DNA from: Lepidonotus clava
Taxonomy: Eukaryota; Annelida; Polychaeta; Phyllodocida; Polynoidae
Direction of reading: 5' to 3'
Length of the DNA: 64,000 nucleotides
NCBI GenBank assembly: GCA_936440205.1
Contig: OW387140.1
Span: 35,089,659 to 35,153,658 of the forward strand
Below are positions 30,399 to 41,725 of the stretch, piece by piece; positions within the stretch are counted from its first letter, which is position 1, and every line of letters starts with the position of its first letter. Below the pieces are notes generated by a model. That model was not told the DNA's origin and did no database searches. It worked only from the letters and a program-made list of their open reading frames with translations. The translations under genes and the position numbers were made by a program.

Positions 30399-31020
30399 TT
30401 TGAAGCTCTAGCGGTAACTTTCCGCGAAGTATGTAGTCTCACATCATCAAATGTATCTATCTTCAAGATATTGCCATACTAACACAGTATTCTGATTTGA
30501 AAAATTCGGAGATGAAGACAATTTTTATTGTTTTTGTAGGTATGAATACTTTTCCCGTGTCTATATGTCAGAAAAGTAAATCATTAATAAATATTCTACT
30601 AAATTAAAAATAGAGTTACGTGATACCTTGCGATGCAGCTCTCTGAAAATGGCGCGAGTATCGAAGATGCGCATTTAGGGGATCGTTTAGTTTGCTCGTA
30701 GGCCTGTTAACTAGTAGTTAGATTTCGGTTCAGGCAGCAGCTGCTGCTTAACTTAAACTGTCCTTACATCAACTCTTCGCGACCGTAGCCGAATTGTCGC
30801 AGGCCTGCGATGAGAGTATATCACGCTGTAAGATATGTCCCTCTGCCGGACTAGAATGGCTTTTAACGTTATCTCACACTGCCGGATCAGAGTTGTAACT
30901 GTCAACAGCACAAATCTTACAATTTCAATCATAATCAATGAATGTGGATGGATAAGGACCTGCTATTGTAATTCTATATGACCATAAGGAGTAATTAAAC
31001 TATCAGTCTTAATGTTATCC
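30399..31020. promoter_or_regulatory. ARL2BP upstream region
   Basis: Expected to hold the ARL2BP 5' UTR and promoter. A perfect palindrome GCAGCAGCTGCTGC (30,733-30,746) with a central CAGCTG E-box is visible. No TATA box or coding exon was recognised. Confidence 0.3.
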
Positions 31021-31029
31021 TTTATGTCA

Positions 31030-32154
31030 AGAGTGAAATACGAATACGAATTTATTGACTAATGTAAAGCAGTACATTTATGTCACAATAGGGTCAGTTG
31101 TAGTCTGCACAATTTCATACATTTTTTTTATATAAATACAAATACATTCAATGGCTTCTTCTCGAGATTCACCTCCACAGGTTGGTTGTAAATTGAGAAT
31201 TATTTTCATTTTGGTTGTATCTGATAGTGTTGTGTAGTTGTTGATATATTTAGAGATTCTCTCCTCAAACGTATTTCTGTTAGTAGTCTGAGCCATATTT
31301 TTGCAGTGTAGCAGGACGTGTGTGACGCTTTGGGTCAACCCACAGTCATTGCAGTTGGTGTTGTTCACATTTTTGGTTCTGTAACAGCGACTTTTACTAT
31401 CTGGTGTATAGTTTGCATCAATTCTGAGTTTAGTAAAAGTGCTCCTGATACTTGGTGATTTTAAAGTACCGAGGTATGTTTGTTTTCCATATACATTTGA
31501 TTGACATAAGTTCGTTATCTCGCACCGTTTAAGGTTATTCTCATGACTATAGTAGGAGTCCAGGGTTTGTAAATAGATGTTTTCAAGTCGGTTGGCTACA
31601 ATTGATTTCACAGCGGGTTTGGTTAAACTAAGAGGCTGTTGCCATATATTACCCAGTCCGAGAGTCCACAAGAAATATTGAATGTTCTGTAGCCATTGGT
31701 GATTTTCCTCATGCATGGTCTTGAGTGCCTTATTAAGTAGAGTGCTACTGGTACCCTGCTCAAGTCTGAGCCAGTATAGTGCAGCAAGAACATTTGATTT
31801 GATCTGGATGGGATATCTGCCTAATTCATTTAGAGCCAGTTTGGTACTGGCATATTTTGAAACCCCTAAGGTATATTTACAATAGTTTGAGTAAAGTGTT
31901 TCTACATCATTATTAGGAGAGTTGTCATGTTCTTCAATCACAAAACTAACAGGCATTTTCCTATATTGAGAGAGGATCTTAATTTTATCTAGCACATTTT
32001 GAAGGGAGATTGATATACCTTGTTCAGTGCGTAAACGTCTACATGATATAACATCAACATCAGTTATACCTAGCTGTTGGAGGCAATCATATACCAGGGT
32101 TCTTACATTAACAATGTCCTTGAGGTTAGTATACAGTCTTATTGTAGGTACCAC
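31030..32154 (-). mobile_element. 5'-truncated CR1/L2-group LINE, C-terminal end
   Basis: A 358-codon open frame (31,078-32,154) covers only the region that follows the RT domain in CR1/L2-group LINEs. It contains NYCKYTLGVSKYAS, ALNELGRYPIQI and a terminal Cys/His motif CNDCGLTQSVTHVLLHC. The first 80-90 residues are not recognised, so the 5' boundary may be a rearrangement. Downstream on the minus strand the sequence ends with ATTCGTATTCGTATTT, a short tandem tail typical of this group. No endonuclease or RT is present, so the copy is dead. Confidence 0.75.
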
Positions 32155-32241
32155 AATAGAGGCCGTTTTTCCTCTGAACTTTTTTGCTTCTTCTCTTTTT
32201 AGATTTTGGGATACTTCTATTCAAGATACATACATATATTA

Positions 32242-32700
32242 GGTATCAAATTAAAGCTCTGTTTCCCTGCATTAAGAAAAGTTTGTTCCAATGAATCTAC
32301 CTTTTGATTCAGTACATTATTTTCAAGTAGCTATGAACAAATAAGCAATTTGGTAAAAAAGACATGTAAGCTCATTTTCTATGCCAATTTTGAAGGTTAT
32401 CTGTTTGATAATCATACAGATGTTTGGTGCCAAATTGAAGCTGAAATTATAAGCTATTTGGTCAAAGGCCTCCCATATCTGTAAATATCACGGTGAAAGT
32501 GCGCCAAAGGATGTTTGAGAGGTAAAAAATGCTTATTTTTGGCAAAATGTCCACTTTTTCACCCCTTTTTTTGCAATTAGGGGTACTTAGATCTAATGAA
32601 TATTAACGTGTTTGGTATCAAATGAAAGCTTGTCTCATGGGCTATCCTGCTGTATAGTTTTTATATTTGGGTTCTTTACGGTGAAAGTGCGCAAAAAAGA
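32242..32700 (+). repeat. Degenerate ~186-bp tandem repeat
   Basis: GGTATCAAATTAAAGCT (32,242), GGTGCCAAATTGAAGCT (32,426) and GGTATCAAATGAAAGCT (32,614) recur at 184 and 188 bp. CGGTGAAAGTGCGC recurs at 32,491 and 32,679, also 188 bp apart. The two word series move together, so two to three diverged units of one tandem array are present. Noncoding, in the gap between the two LINE copies. Confidence 0.7.
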
Positions 32701-33104
32701 TAATGTTTTCATGTTATTTTTATAAAGATTGTCATAGTTATTTTATGAATTATCTGTTACCATGGTAACCTGCAAATTATGATAGTACAAACAATTCCTC
32801 CACGCAAGAAATTTGCCTTATTGGCACAATGCCAGCATTTGGAACGTTTATATCAAAATTATTGAAAAAAGCTTTTCATCTGAAGAATCTAAACTAAATT
32901 TGAGTTTTAGGGAATTTATGCACTAATTTTTGTATTTAGGCAATATTTCAGTAAATATCAGTTACATTGTGATATATCTGGCAGTGAAAGGGTTAAATGA
33001 CAATCCATGCGATTACAGATCTAGCCTACCATTAGGTCATTCAAGTTATACAGTTCAAGTAGTTACGATTGAATACTTGCAGTTCATGGTAATACAGTTC
33101 ACAA

Positions 33105-35933
33105 CTATACATTTTTGAAGAGTCCAGCAGCAATCAGCTTTTTTACTTTCCTTTTAAATATACCCAGATTTCCACTATCCTGAGTTTCTTTGGGAAGCTT
33201 CGACCATAGGGTACCCCCTGAGTAATATGGCGATTTAAATGTTTGTGATAATCTCGGTTTTTTGAGGTTGAATTTAGTTTTTTGGGCAGCTCGAGTGTTT
33301 ACCTTGGGAGCAACTAGACCTTGTTTTTCCAGGACTCTTTTATACATTAAACATAGTAGGTGCAGAATCCTCCTATCTCCTAGTCTGTCAACTTTCCCAT
33401 TTCTATGAAGCTCATCTCTAGACAGGTTCTGCCCCTGGAAGACCCTTCTCAAAGCCCATTCCTGTTGGGATTGAAGTTTTCTGAGCTTTTCATCTGTCCA
33501 TAAGTTTTGAAAGAAATCGTTATAGTCTATAATTGGTAGCATAGTGGTTTTGTATATTAGTAGGGCTGTCCTCTCATTAATAAATTTCCTAATAAAACTT
33601 AAGGATTTGATTTTTGTGGCCATTCTCGCCATTAAGTTGTTGTACTCCTCATTACCACTTAAGTTGTTATCCAATAAGGTTCCCAAATACATATATGAAT
33701 TTACCTCATCGATTGTAGCGCCTTGTATTTTGATGTTTATTGTACTTATGTTTTTTCTCTTATGTTTGGTGCTAAACAGTACATATTTAGTCTTTTTAAC
33801 ATTCAGCGTGAGCTTATTATGACTACACCAGGTGGTGGCCGCATCCAATTCCACCTGAATATTTGATTCAAGTTGTTGTAGATCAGCGTGTCCCTTATAC
33901 AGTACTGTGTCATCTGCAAATAACATACAACTAGCTGAGTTAAAGACTTTAGGGAGGTCATTTATATATATTAAGAAGAAAAGAGGACCCAATATTGACC
34001 CCTGTGGTACTCCTACTGTTGCTTTCTTGGGACTAGATTTGTATCCGTTGAGATAAGTAATTGAATATCTGTTACTCAAGTAGCTTCTAATAAGTCGTAG
34101 CAATCTATCATTCATTCCTATAGCCTTTAATTTATCTAACAACCTTGAGTGCGAGATAGTGTCAAATGCTTTCCGAAAGTCTAAAAACACAGCTAACATT
34201 ATTTTGTTTTCATCTATCCCTTTCATAAGCTCATCTAATAATATTGATACTGCTCTCGAGGTACCCATGTTTTTCCTAAATCCATTTTGCTGGCTAGCAA
34301 GGAGTTTATTTATTTCCAAGTAATTCTCTATTCTTTTTTGTATTAGTTTTTCAAAAACCTTGCCTGGGATTGGAAGTAATGATATAGGTCTCAGCTCATT
34401 AGGATGTTTAGCAGATTTAACCTTGGGTATCGGTGTAACCATTCCTACCTTCCACAAGTCAGGATATATTCCTGTTTCTATACACCTGTTAAGTAGCAAG
34501 GTAAATTCCCTAACTGCTAAGATTAGGAAGTCCTTCATCACCTTACTATTAATGTCCTTGATACCCGAGGATTTGCTACAACTTAATTTATTTACCACCT
34601 TTAGCACCTCATCCACTTCCAATCGGTTTACTTCACACTTTACTTCAGGCAAATTGTCATAGAGTGGTAGTTCATTATTCGTGTCAGGGAATGCTCGAGC
34701 TAAGTCAGGGCCTATTCCAGCAAAATAGTCATTTATAATCTCGGGTTGATCTTGATCACTAATCTTATCTCCACTGACCTCATCCACTAGATCTATACTC
34801 CCTCTGAATCCATTAGGTAACATTTCATTAATTATTCGCCAAAACTTTTTAGAGTCATTTTTATTGTCCTCTAGCTTGTTTTTAACATAGTTTGCCTTGG
34901 CCTCCCTCACTGCGCTGTTAGCCATATTCCTAGCTTGTCTGAAAACATACCAGTCTAGCTCTGTATTGCAGGCAAGCGCTTTTTTTAGTAAGAGATCCCT
35001 GTTCTTCATTATGGTCAAGACATCAGCATTCAACCAGTGGGGTGGGTTGTCTTTAAACTTAAAGGTTCTAACCGGGCAGTGCGTGTCCAAAAATTTAGTC
35101 AAAAAGTCCATCATTATTCCCCAACATAGATTAGGATTTGCTTCCTCCCTGAATGACTTCTTAATTACATGAGTTAATTTATCACTAAGAAGATCTATAC
35201 TGTAGTTTAAATAGGATCTACCTTTAAATTCTAATTTGGGTTCCTTTTGCGAGATCTTTTTCTTAACAATATAAATTGGGAGGTGATCACTTACACTCCA
35301 ATTTAGAGTTCCAGCTAGCTTCACGTTACTCATATCCACAAAAGCGAGGTCAATTAAAGATTTTTTCCTCAGTGACATTCGGGTATAAGATTTTATTAAT
35401 TGATCCAGAGCAAATCTATTTTGCCAGCCTAATATCTTTTTGGTGGAGGCATCACTTTTGGCCTTATAATTGATATTAAAGTCACCCATCATAACCAGCT
35501 CTTTTTTATGCAAGTCATCCAGTTTATTTACAAAGTCCGAGATCAATTCAATCATATCCTTCACAGATCCATTTGGCGGTCTATAGATGTTAGCAAACTC
35601 GATAGCTTTACATTTATTCCTTTTAATAGTAATGTGTTGGAGTTCCAACGCTTCATTGGATAGATTATTTGTACTATTAATAATCTCTAGTCCCATGTTA
35701 GTATTGTAATAAATTGCCAACCCTCCCCCAGTTTTGACTTTGGTTCCATTCACATCTTGGGTTTTCCTATCAAGCCTTAATAAGTTGTACCCTTTTATAT
35801 CTAGTAGGTTGCTGCTGCAAGCTTCGTGTAACCAGGTCTCAGAAATTGAAAAGATAGCAATATTTGAGTTTTCTAGTAGTATTCTCAGCTGATCGATTTT
35901 CTTGCAAATACTCCTAACATTTAAGTGACACAA
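33105..35933 (-). CDS. CR1/L2-group LINE ORF2: EEP endonuclease + reverse transcriptase
   Basis: One uninterrupted frame of about 942 residues. The N-terminus (LCHLNVRSI, SETWLH, VMMGDFNI, SDHLPIYI) is an exonuclease-endonuclease-phosphatase domain, residues 1-230. The RT (about 440-730) shows RPISLLPIPGKVFEK, FLDFRKAFDTISH, GVPQGSILGPLFFLIY and the FADD active site near 673. There is no RNase H. The first codon of the frame is TTG and the frame stays open for several codons upstream, so the real start is further upstream or the copy is 5'-truncated inside its leader. No companion ORF1 is recognised upstream; 36,010-36,249 is a candidate but has no motif. Similar endonuclease sequence appears in the element at 62.3 kb. 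The catalytic frame looks intact. Confidence 0.88.
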   Translation of the reverse strand: MCHLNVRSICKKIDQLRILLENSNIAIFSISETWLHEACSSNLLDIKGYNLLRLDRKTQDVNGTKVKTGGGLAIYYNTNMGLEIINSTNNLSNEALELQHITIKRNKCKAIEFANIYRPPNGSVKDMIELISDFVNKLDDLHKKELVMMGDFNINYKAKSDASTKKILGWQNRFALDQLIKSYTRMSLRKKSLIDLAFVDMSNVKLAGTLNWSVSDHLPIYIVKKKISQKEPKLEFKGRSYLNYSIDLLSDKLTHVIKKSFREEANPNLCWGIMMDFLTKFLDTHCPVRTFKFKDNPPHWLNADVLTIMKNRDLLLKKALACNTELDWYVFRQARNMANSAVREAKANYVKNKLEDNKNDSKKFWRIINEMLPNGFRGSIDLVDEVSGDKISDQDQPEIINDYFAGIGPDLARAFPDTNNELPLYDNLPEVKCEVNRLEVDEVLKVVNKLSCSKSSGIKDINSKVMKDFLILAVREFTLLLNRCIETGIYPDLWKVGMVTPIPKVKSAKHPNELRPISLLPIPGKVFEKLIQKRIENYLEINKLLASQQNGFRKNMGTSRAVSILLDELMKGIDENKIMLAVFLDFRKAFDTISHSRLLDKLKAIGMNDRLLRLIRSYLSNRYSITYLNGYKSSPKKATVGVPQGSILGPLFFLIYINDLPKVFNSASCMLFADDTVLYKGHADLQQLESNIQVELDAATTWCSHNKLTLNVKKTKYVLFSTKHKRKNISTINIKIQGATIDEVNSYMYLGTLLDNNLSGNEEYNNLMARMATKIKSLSFIRKFINERTALLIYKTTMLPIIDYNDFFQNLWTDEKLRKLQSQQEWALRRVFQGQNLSRDELHRNGKVDRLGDRRILHLLCLMYKRVLEKQGLVAPKVNTRAAQKTKFNLKKPRLSQTFKSPYYSGGTLWSKLPKETQDSGNLGIFKRKVKKLIAAGLFKNV

Positions 35934-36009
35934 TTTGAGACCCTTCTCCTTATTTTTCGCCCTTGGAAACCAAAGCGATCAAAGGAGTATGAAAGCAAAT
36001 CAAAGCGTA

Positions 36010-36249
36010 TCAGGCGGAATTCTCTAAAGGACAGCGATCGGACTTGCGCGTCCGACGACAAGCAATAAACTGGAATGGGTGGGATTTGACAGTCTCGCCG
36101 AGAACATCCAGAAAATTAACATAATACTGGTGCCTGCTTAGCTTACATATGATTTCCTCTATGCTTCTATCATTGCGGGAACCAGCTATCCATCCCTTGT
36201 TTACCGATTCTTCCGGTAAAACGGTCGTGGCGCGACCCGCCATTGGCAA
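36010..36249 (-). CDS. Short ORF of unknown function upstream of the LINE
   Basis: 79 codons, starting MPMAGRATTVLPEE, with a charged, non-repetitive sequence. It lies about 75 bp upstream of the LINE ORF on the same strand and could be the last part of an ORF1. No motif of a known ORF1 (coiled coil, RRM, CCHC, PHD, esterase) is visible, so it may equally be chance. Confidence 0.2.
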   Translation of the reverse strand: MPMAGRATTVLPEESVNKGWIAGSRNDRSIEEIICKLSRHQYYVNFLDVLGETVKSHPFQFIACRRTRKSDRCPLENSA

Positions 36250-37460
36250 AATGCGACTGCATAACCTCGCAAAACCGCCGAAAACCTGCGGACCCGCTCG
36301 TCACGTGACAGCTGATGGCCGTACTCATATCACAAAACATACATAATCCGATAGAATTGATCGATTTCCTATCTCATATGGATCGTACATGATGATTGAG
36401 GTCCCATAACACCATGAATTTATCATTTATATCGATATTTGAGCAAATAAGACCAGAAATCCGCTCGTCACACGACTCCGTGTTAACCGGGTCAAGTCAC
36501 GCCCACCAGCCTCGCTTTCGATCGGGCAGGAAGGGATCTGAGTCAATATCTGAATATTCAAAAATATTTGCATGCCTATTTCACCATGAAAACGGTCGAT
36601 CTAACCTTAGTTATTGGTATCCACAGATAGATTTCGACCCATAGCTAAGCCTCCCACTGTCCCAGAATTGAAAATAATGCGAAATAACGCGTCTAAACGC
36701 GTAAATGCATCGCGCTATTTTCTTGCAATTTCTTCGCCTTCCCCGGTGACAAGGCCCCAGACCGCCCCCAGCGGGCCGGGGAGGTGGACCGTTACGGCGG
36801 GAGCTCCCTCTTTCCAGCCGATATACCTGGATTACCGCGGTATCTGATGCTTTCAAGATATATATTTTGGACGTCTGGATTCCCTTAAATGCATACAACG
36901 CATTGACAATTCATGCGGGAACCATGCGTTCGTATCGAAGGGAAAACATTGGATCGATCGGACACGTGGAGGCTCAGACTTGACAAGATGATGAAGATGG
37001 CGTCTGACCCGCCCGGGTCACGCCTGCTCCGATCAGGAAACCAGGATGACATTTGGACTAAATATCTTATTGTGATCGATTCTGGATTATATACCCATTC
37101 GGAAGCATTCATTACTTAGGCTGTACAGGTAGGTTCATATCTTTTTTCCAGCATTTGAAATTATACCGTTGAAATGCTAGGCCTAAATTCGGCTAGAGGC
37201 CTAACGCGGTGGTCGGACACTGGCAATCTGAAAAATAATTATTTAGACCTTATTAGGCCTGTCAAAATGAAATCCATGTATATATCTATGTTCTTCTATA
37301 TCTCAGAGTCCTATATGTCATAGGCTTTCATTATTGTAGGCTTAGATATGTTTGCAATAATATCTTACAGATGGTATGGCAAAATGACTGGACTCGGCCC
37401 CCTCCGACATTGTCAATGTATTTATGGCAGCTCCGAAAGCAATTATTTATGATCAAAACA

Positions 37461-37712
37461 TTAAAAGATTTGAGAAATTGTCACTATAGTGTCATTTTTT
37501 CTTACCTACCATCAAAATATTAAATCTCAGTTCTAATATGTCTAGGCCTAAGTCACTGTCACTGTCAGAATCATTCCCATTCAATGTTGAAACATAGGCG
37601 TCACACTGTCAATAAGTTCTCTGGTGCTGTCAGACACAGATTCAAAGATTAAATGATTTGTGAAATTGTCACTATAGTGTCATTTTTATGACCTACCATC
37701 AAAATATTTTAT
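37461..37712 (+). repeat. Direct repeat of about 65 bp, 188 bp apart
   Basis: TTAAAAGATTTGAGAAATTG at 37,461 recurs as TTAAATGATTTGTGAAATTG at about 37,649. Both are followed by TCACTATAGTGTCATTTTT and ACCTACCATCAAAATATT. Five or so mismatches separate the units. Confidence 0.7.
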
Positions 37713-38008
37713 TCATTAATATCTCTTCTTAGGCTTAGCATCCTACATTAATTCCAATCGGGCGAAATTCTCATTTCATCAAATGATCAATCTCTTCAAT
37801 CCCCTCAATCGGCCAACTTGTTAAATTCATGAATCTCAGTCATAATTGTGATTAGAAAATGTTTTCACTACTACCTCATGGGTAGGCACAAGAGTTGATA
37901 CTATATAATTAAACAAACTAAATAATTCATACATGACACACACCATTCAAGAGATCAAGCTGTTTGATTAACATTTATAAGGGTGTAGTAAGACTCCGGA
38001 TTTGGCCT

Positions 38009-38670
38009 CCTCAAGTTGAGGTAGGTCTATAGTCCATTTACAGTTGAGAGTGTCAGCAGAGTATCAGCAGATTCATGAAGTTATCACTAACATATAATAG
38101 ACAATGATCCATAGCTAAAGTCATCTTCAAAGATTCAATATCAAATTACAAATTACAAATTTGGAACTGTTCATATAACAGATCATATAAACATGCTTTA
38201 GTACATCATATCTTAACTAGTGATCCAGAGTACTCATAGTAACTAAACGGCCCTAGATTCTAGGTACCAGTCCACTCGAGTATATAGACCACTTATTAGT
38301 CTTAAACTAGCTTAACAGGTTATACATCTAATTTAGTTGTCCCAAGCCCTCAAATAGAGGTACCCAGGAAACATCTTAACACAAAGGTTGTTGGTTTTCG
38401 CCTAGACTAGTTGGCCAGTTGAACCTGCCGCAGAGCAGCGAGACGAGTAGGGGTGGTCCACCTTCCTCCAACTTGAGGTGACGATCAGTCCTTCCTGTCA
38501 GTTCATGAGTTCTTGTTAAGTTGACGCCCCCACGTTGATGTTAATACCAGTGTCAGTACTTCTTAATCAACGTCATGCTTAGAAATGACAAGTACAAATT
38601 TGCGTAGTAATGTCAAGAACAAATTTGGTCTTACCCTGTTCCGTCGTAGCAGAATCCCTCAAATTGAGGT
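38009..38670. promoter_or_regulatory. Cluster of four near-palindromes CCTCAANTTGAGGT
   Basis: Copies: CCTCAAGTTGAGGT (38,009), CCTCAAATAGAGGT (38,348), CCTCCAACTTGAGGT (38,464), CCTCAAATTGAGGT (38,657). Four in 660 bp is more than expected for a 14-bp word, though no flanking sequence is shared. The role is unknown. Confidence 0.35.
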
Positions 38671-38889
38671 AATTTCTCCAGGTGAGTCCAGTAAGAAGTA
38701 GGCTGTAGTAACCGTCAAACCCATAAAATTATGTACACGATTTCTATCCCCCCTGTAACCCCTAAATTTTAGGAAGTCACCTTACTTATTATCAAGCTTA
38801 AAAGTCTTCTTGACATATTTCATAATTTGCTCGGCCCAATACCTCCTGACGTCCGCAGATAGGGGACATCCGTCGTACAGAAGATGATA

Positions 38890-39312
38890 ACAGTGATGGT
38901 ATTTCTGGTTGTAGCCACATTGGAATCTCTGGTAATGAAAAGGCAGACCAAGCAGCCAAGGGGGCCTTGGCCCTAGATCCTGAGGTTGCTAGAATCCCAC
39001 ACACAGACTTACTGCCACTAAGCAAAACACATTTGCGGTCTAAGTGGCAAAGCGACTGGAACAAACAGGAGAACAATCTTCTACACTCTGTCCAACCCAA
39101 ATTAAAAGAGAAAAGTGACAAAAGCAAAAGAGAGTGCCTGACAAGGTCAGAACAGGTGAAACTGGCCCGTCTTCGGATGGGCCACACCAGGCTGACACAT
39201 GAACACCTGTTGAAAGGTGAAGGTGCTCCTATTTGTCAACAGTGTAACACCAAACTAACGGTGGAGCACATCATATTGAAGTGTAAGAAGACGGATGATA
39301 GTCGCAAGCGGC
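38890..39312 (+). mobile_element. LINE-B (I/Nimb-like), end of RNase H and Zn-knuckle, first part
   Basis: The end of an RNase H domain (HIGISGNEKADQAAKGA) is followed by a spacer and the terminal Cys/His motif (RMGHTRLTHEHLLKGEGAPI then CQQCNTKLTVEHIILKC). This is the C-terminus of an I-group LINE. The frame is disturbed just upstream of HIGISG. Alignment with the copy at 56.4 kb shows that the element is interrupted after GTCGCAAGCGGC (39,312) by about 1.5 kb and resumes near 40,845 with ATCTCCAAAACAGAAC. Confidence 0.8.
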
Positions 39313-40844
39313 TACCAAGAGGGATGAGCTCCTCAAGGGGTAGCCTCTAACAGGCGGCAGTGGGCCTGCGAGGGTCTGGGGACACGTTAATCTTGCGATA
39401 TAGTGCAGGGGAGAGTCACTGAAGGCCCCCGTGTCTAACCAAGGATGAATTAACATCCTACTGTGGTACCGTCTAGTCGGCGTACATACCGGGCTGCTGG
39501 GTCACAAGGGGCACTCCTAATAAATTGGAGCAATATTGGGAGTGCACCTTCCAGTAAGTGGTATGTACGTGGTACGGGGCCGATAGACCCCACCTAGCTC
39601 CTAACGGTGTTGTGCTCCACCCAGGAGTGAACAGGCAAGGCCAGTGAAAACGGTCAAAGTTCAGTGTGGGTTGGCAGATTCACCTGGATCAGACCGTCGG
39701 TGACCACCCAGGGTGACTTGGGAGTGGTAATCGCTATCGACTGGGTCACTGGCCGGTCGTCTCTACTCTACTGGTAGATTTCGAATCTATCGGTATCAGA
39801 GAGGGCTCAATGTACAGTCAGGCCATGGTAAAGCTAAGTGAATCCAATACCCGGCCGTTGGATTTTGCGGGTTTAGTTGAGCCATGCTCTCTGTGATCAG
39901 AATAGTTTGAAAAGAACATTCTGGGAAGCAGAGGGAGCCTTATGGCTCTGAGAGGGCCTTAAGGGCAATCGCGCCATTTGTTAATGCGCATGCATACTGC
40001 GCAGCCTGGCTCTATGGGTGTGCAGTGGACCATGACCATAGTGGGTGAAAATGTTTAACTATAGAAGTCTATGGAGGAAAAATGCGTTTTTGCTCATATC
40101 TCTGTAAATTGCCATCCAATTGTTAATCAGTAAGTGACAAAGTTGTAGCCCAAAACCTTGTGCATTCATATATTTAATCAAATTTAATAGGGCTGCAACT
40201 GTTAATTAATTATGAATTTATTTCTAATAAAACTATTATTTTCGACCAAACCCTTCATTTTAAATCTTTAAATTTTCTGAAAAAGTTAGATCGGTGACCC
40301 CCCAATTTTATTTCACTAAATGATAGCCAATACTTTTCCCAATCCAATGTAAGGATTTCAAGTAATTTTCAACGTTGATAACTTTTTTATTACCATTTTG
40401 ATTAGAATTTCTAATTTTTTTTCACTATATTCATGTAATTAAATTCCCATCAATTCCTTTATTTTTGTATTTTGGGGAAATAATTCTTTATCAATAAAGA
40501 TTAATATACTTACTTCATATCCAAGTGAGTTAAAAGCGTGGCTGATGAATTTTGGTATTGTAATTAATGAATCTCTTCAAATTATTTTAATTTGTGAAAA
40601 TACCAAAATTTTCATTTTTTCCTTATTTTGCAATGCTTTTGTTTCAAAAGTTACCACGGTGACCCCCTCATTTTTCTTCATTTTTGGTATATATAGACCC
40701 TAATCTTGTATTTCCCAAAGTTTAAGGCAAATGTCAACGTGAGAACTATAATGGAGCGATTGTCTTTAAGGCTGGAAAGGATTCCAGCTCAGGCTGCAGC
40801 CCAACATGTCTTTTGACATTTGGGAAGGCCGAAGGAATCAAGTG
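39313..40844. other. 1.5-kb insertion within the LINE-B copy
   Basis: This sequence splits LINE-B and is absent from the other LINE-B copy at 56.4-57.0 kb. The left third is GC-balanced; the right part is AT-rich with a repeated GGTGACCCCC word at about 40,293 and 40,662. An inverted pair GTACATACC / GGTATGTAC lies near 39,482 and 39,558. No ORF with motifs, no LTR and no clear target duplication were found. The nature of the insertion is unknown. Confidence 0.5.
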
Positions 40845-41230
40845 ATCTCCAAAACAGAACATCGATGAAGGACGTGTTTAACAACAACGGAAGTAAAAAG
40901 ATCCTGCAATTCCTTCGAGAATGCCAACTGATAGATAAAATCTAAGAAAGGATCCAAGAGTCTGGGATCCAGGGGCCAACCTGTGCTCCCGACAGGGTAA
41001 TCAAAGGCCGGGTGTGTGGTGTCCTTTCTATGGGACATTGCACACTAAAGACCCCTTGCCACTCTTCGCAACGAGTAGGGTATCGCACCCGGTGGCGGGT
41101 TTCTCCTAAACCATATCATATATTTGGTCACCGCCCTTGTGGCGTAAAATAAGCTGAAAAGTATTACCTTGTGCAGTCTGGAAAGAACCCATAAGGGTTG
41201 GCCGGACGTTAAACTACCCCACAAACAAAC
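40845..41230 (+). mobile_element. LINE-B, second part: ORF end, 3' UTR and AAAC tail
   Basis: The last residues read NNNGSKKILQFLRECQLIDKI and then stop (TAA). The 3' UTR holds GGGACATTGCACACTAAAG, CACCCGGTGGCGGG, GTGGCGTAAAATAAGCTG, CCTTGTGCAGTCTGG and GGCCGGACGTTAAACTACCCC, and ends ACAAACAAAC. These blocks recur as the 3' end of many short insertions to the right. The element lies against the truncated end of the minus-strand SGNH ORF. Confidence 0.85.
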
Positions 41231-41725
41231 CCTCCGGTTTATCTCCAGAACTGCTTCGTCCAATATATGTTGTGTAGGATCTGGGACTCTAGTATTATAG
41301 TATTCTTCGAGTTCTTGCTCCGTAAAGTTCTTCCTAGCAGGAGTGTTATAAGCATGCAGGTCAGCACCAGTTAAGGGTCCAAAACTCTTCTTTGCGTCGA
41401 GGTAAAATATGTCAAGCATATCATTTGTCTCCGTGACTTGCATCAAATAATGCTTTACCAGACTCTCAACATCAGTGTGCAATACATGATACGTTCCTAG
41501 CACTTTGTGCTTAAATATAGTGGCACAGATTCCACTCAATACCAAGATTAAATCGGGCTCAACGTCTTTCATTTCTTGCACCATTAGGTCGACCGCGGCT
41601 TGCATACCCCGGCTGGGGACTACATACACAATAAAATGAATTCCCATATCATTCTCTAGGTCACCTTCCAGGTGACTACCTCTCGAGTCAGTGACGATGA
41701 GTACATTCACACACCTTTGGGCCAT
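41231..41725 (-). CDS. SGNH-hydrolase-like second ORF of a LINE, 3' truncated
   Basis: From the ATG at 41,725 the frame encodes a lipase/esterase-like fold: VLIVTDSRGSHL (block I, Ser in TDSRG at residues 12-16), a middle LVLSGICATIF at the place of block III, and IDEAV-like helices near the end. It is homologous to the ORF at 60,956-61,606 (shared TDSRG, and a QHILDEAVLEINRR / QDILDRGIIRVNEY segment). SGNH esterase domains are known in ORF1 of CR1-type LINEs. The genuine sequence ends at about 41,231, where the plus-strand LINE-B is joined; the open frame continuing to 41,045 is antisense LINE-B. Start overlaps the previous ORF's stop as TGATG. Confidence 0.7.

Larger units (their letters stand above)
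36250..38885. other. Unassigned stretch with repeats and palindromes
   Basis: No gene was recognised. It contains a CACGTG palindrome near 36,300, a GC-rich block (36,730-36,840), a ~65-bp direct repeat at 37,461 and 37,649, and four CCTCAANTTGAGGT-type palindromes (38,009-38,670). Codon-like bias is absent. It could be unique host DNA between insertions. Confidence 0.5.

Noticed and set aside
41045-41230. C-terminal extension of the SGNH ORF
   Set aside because: This part is antisense LINE-B 3' UTR read by chance; the same peptide string appears wherever that tail is read on the minus strand.
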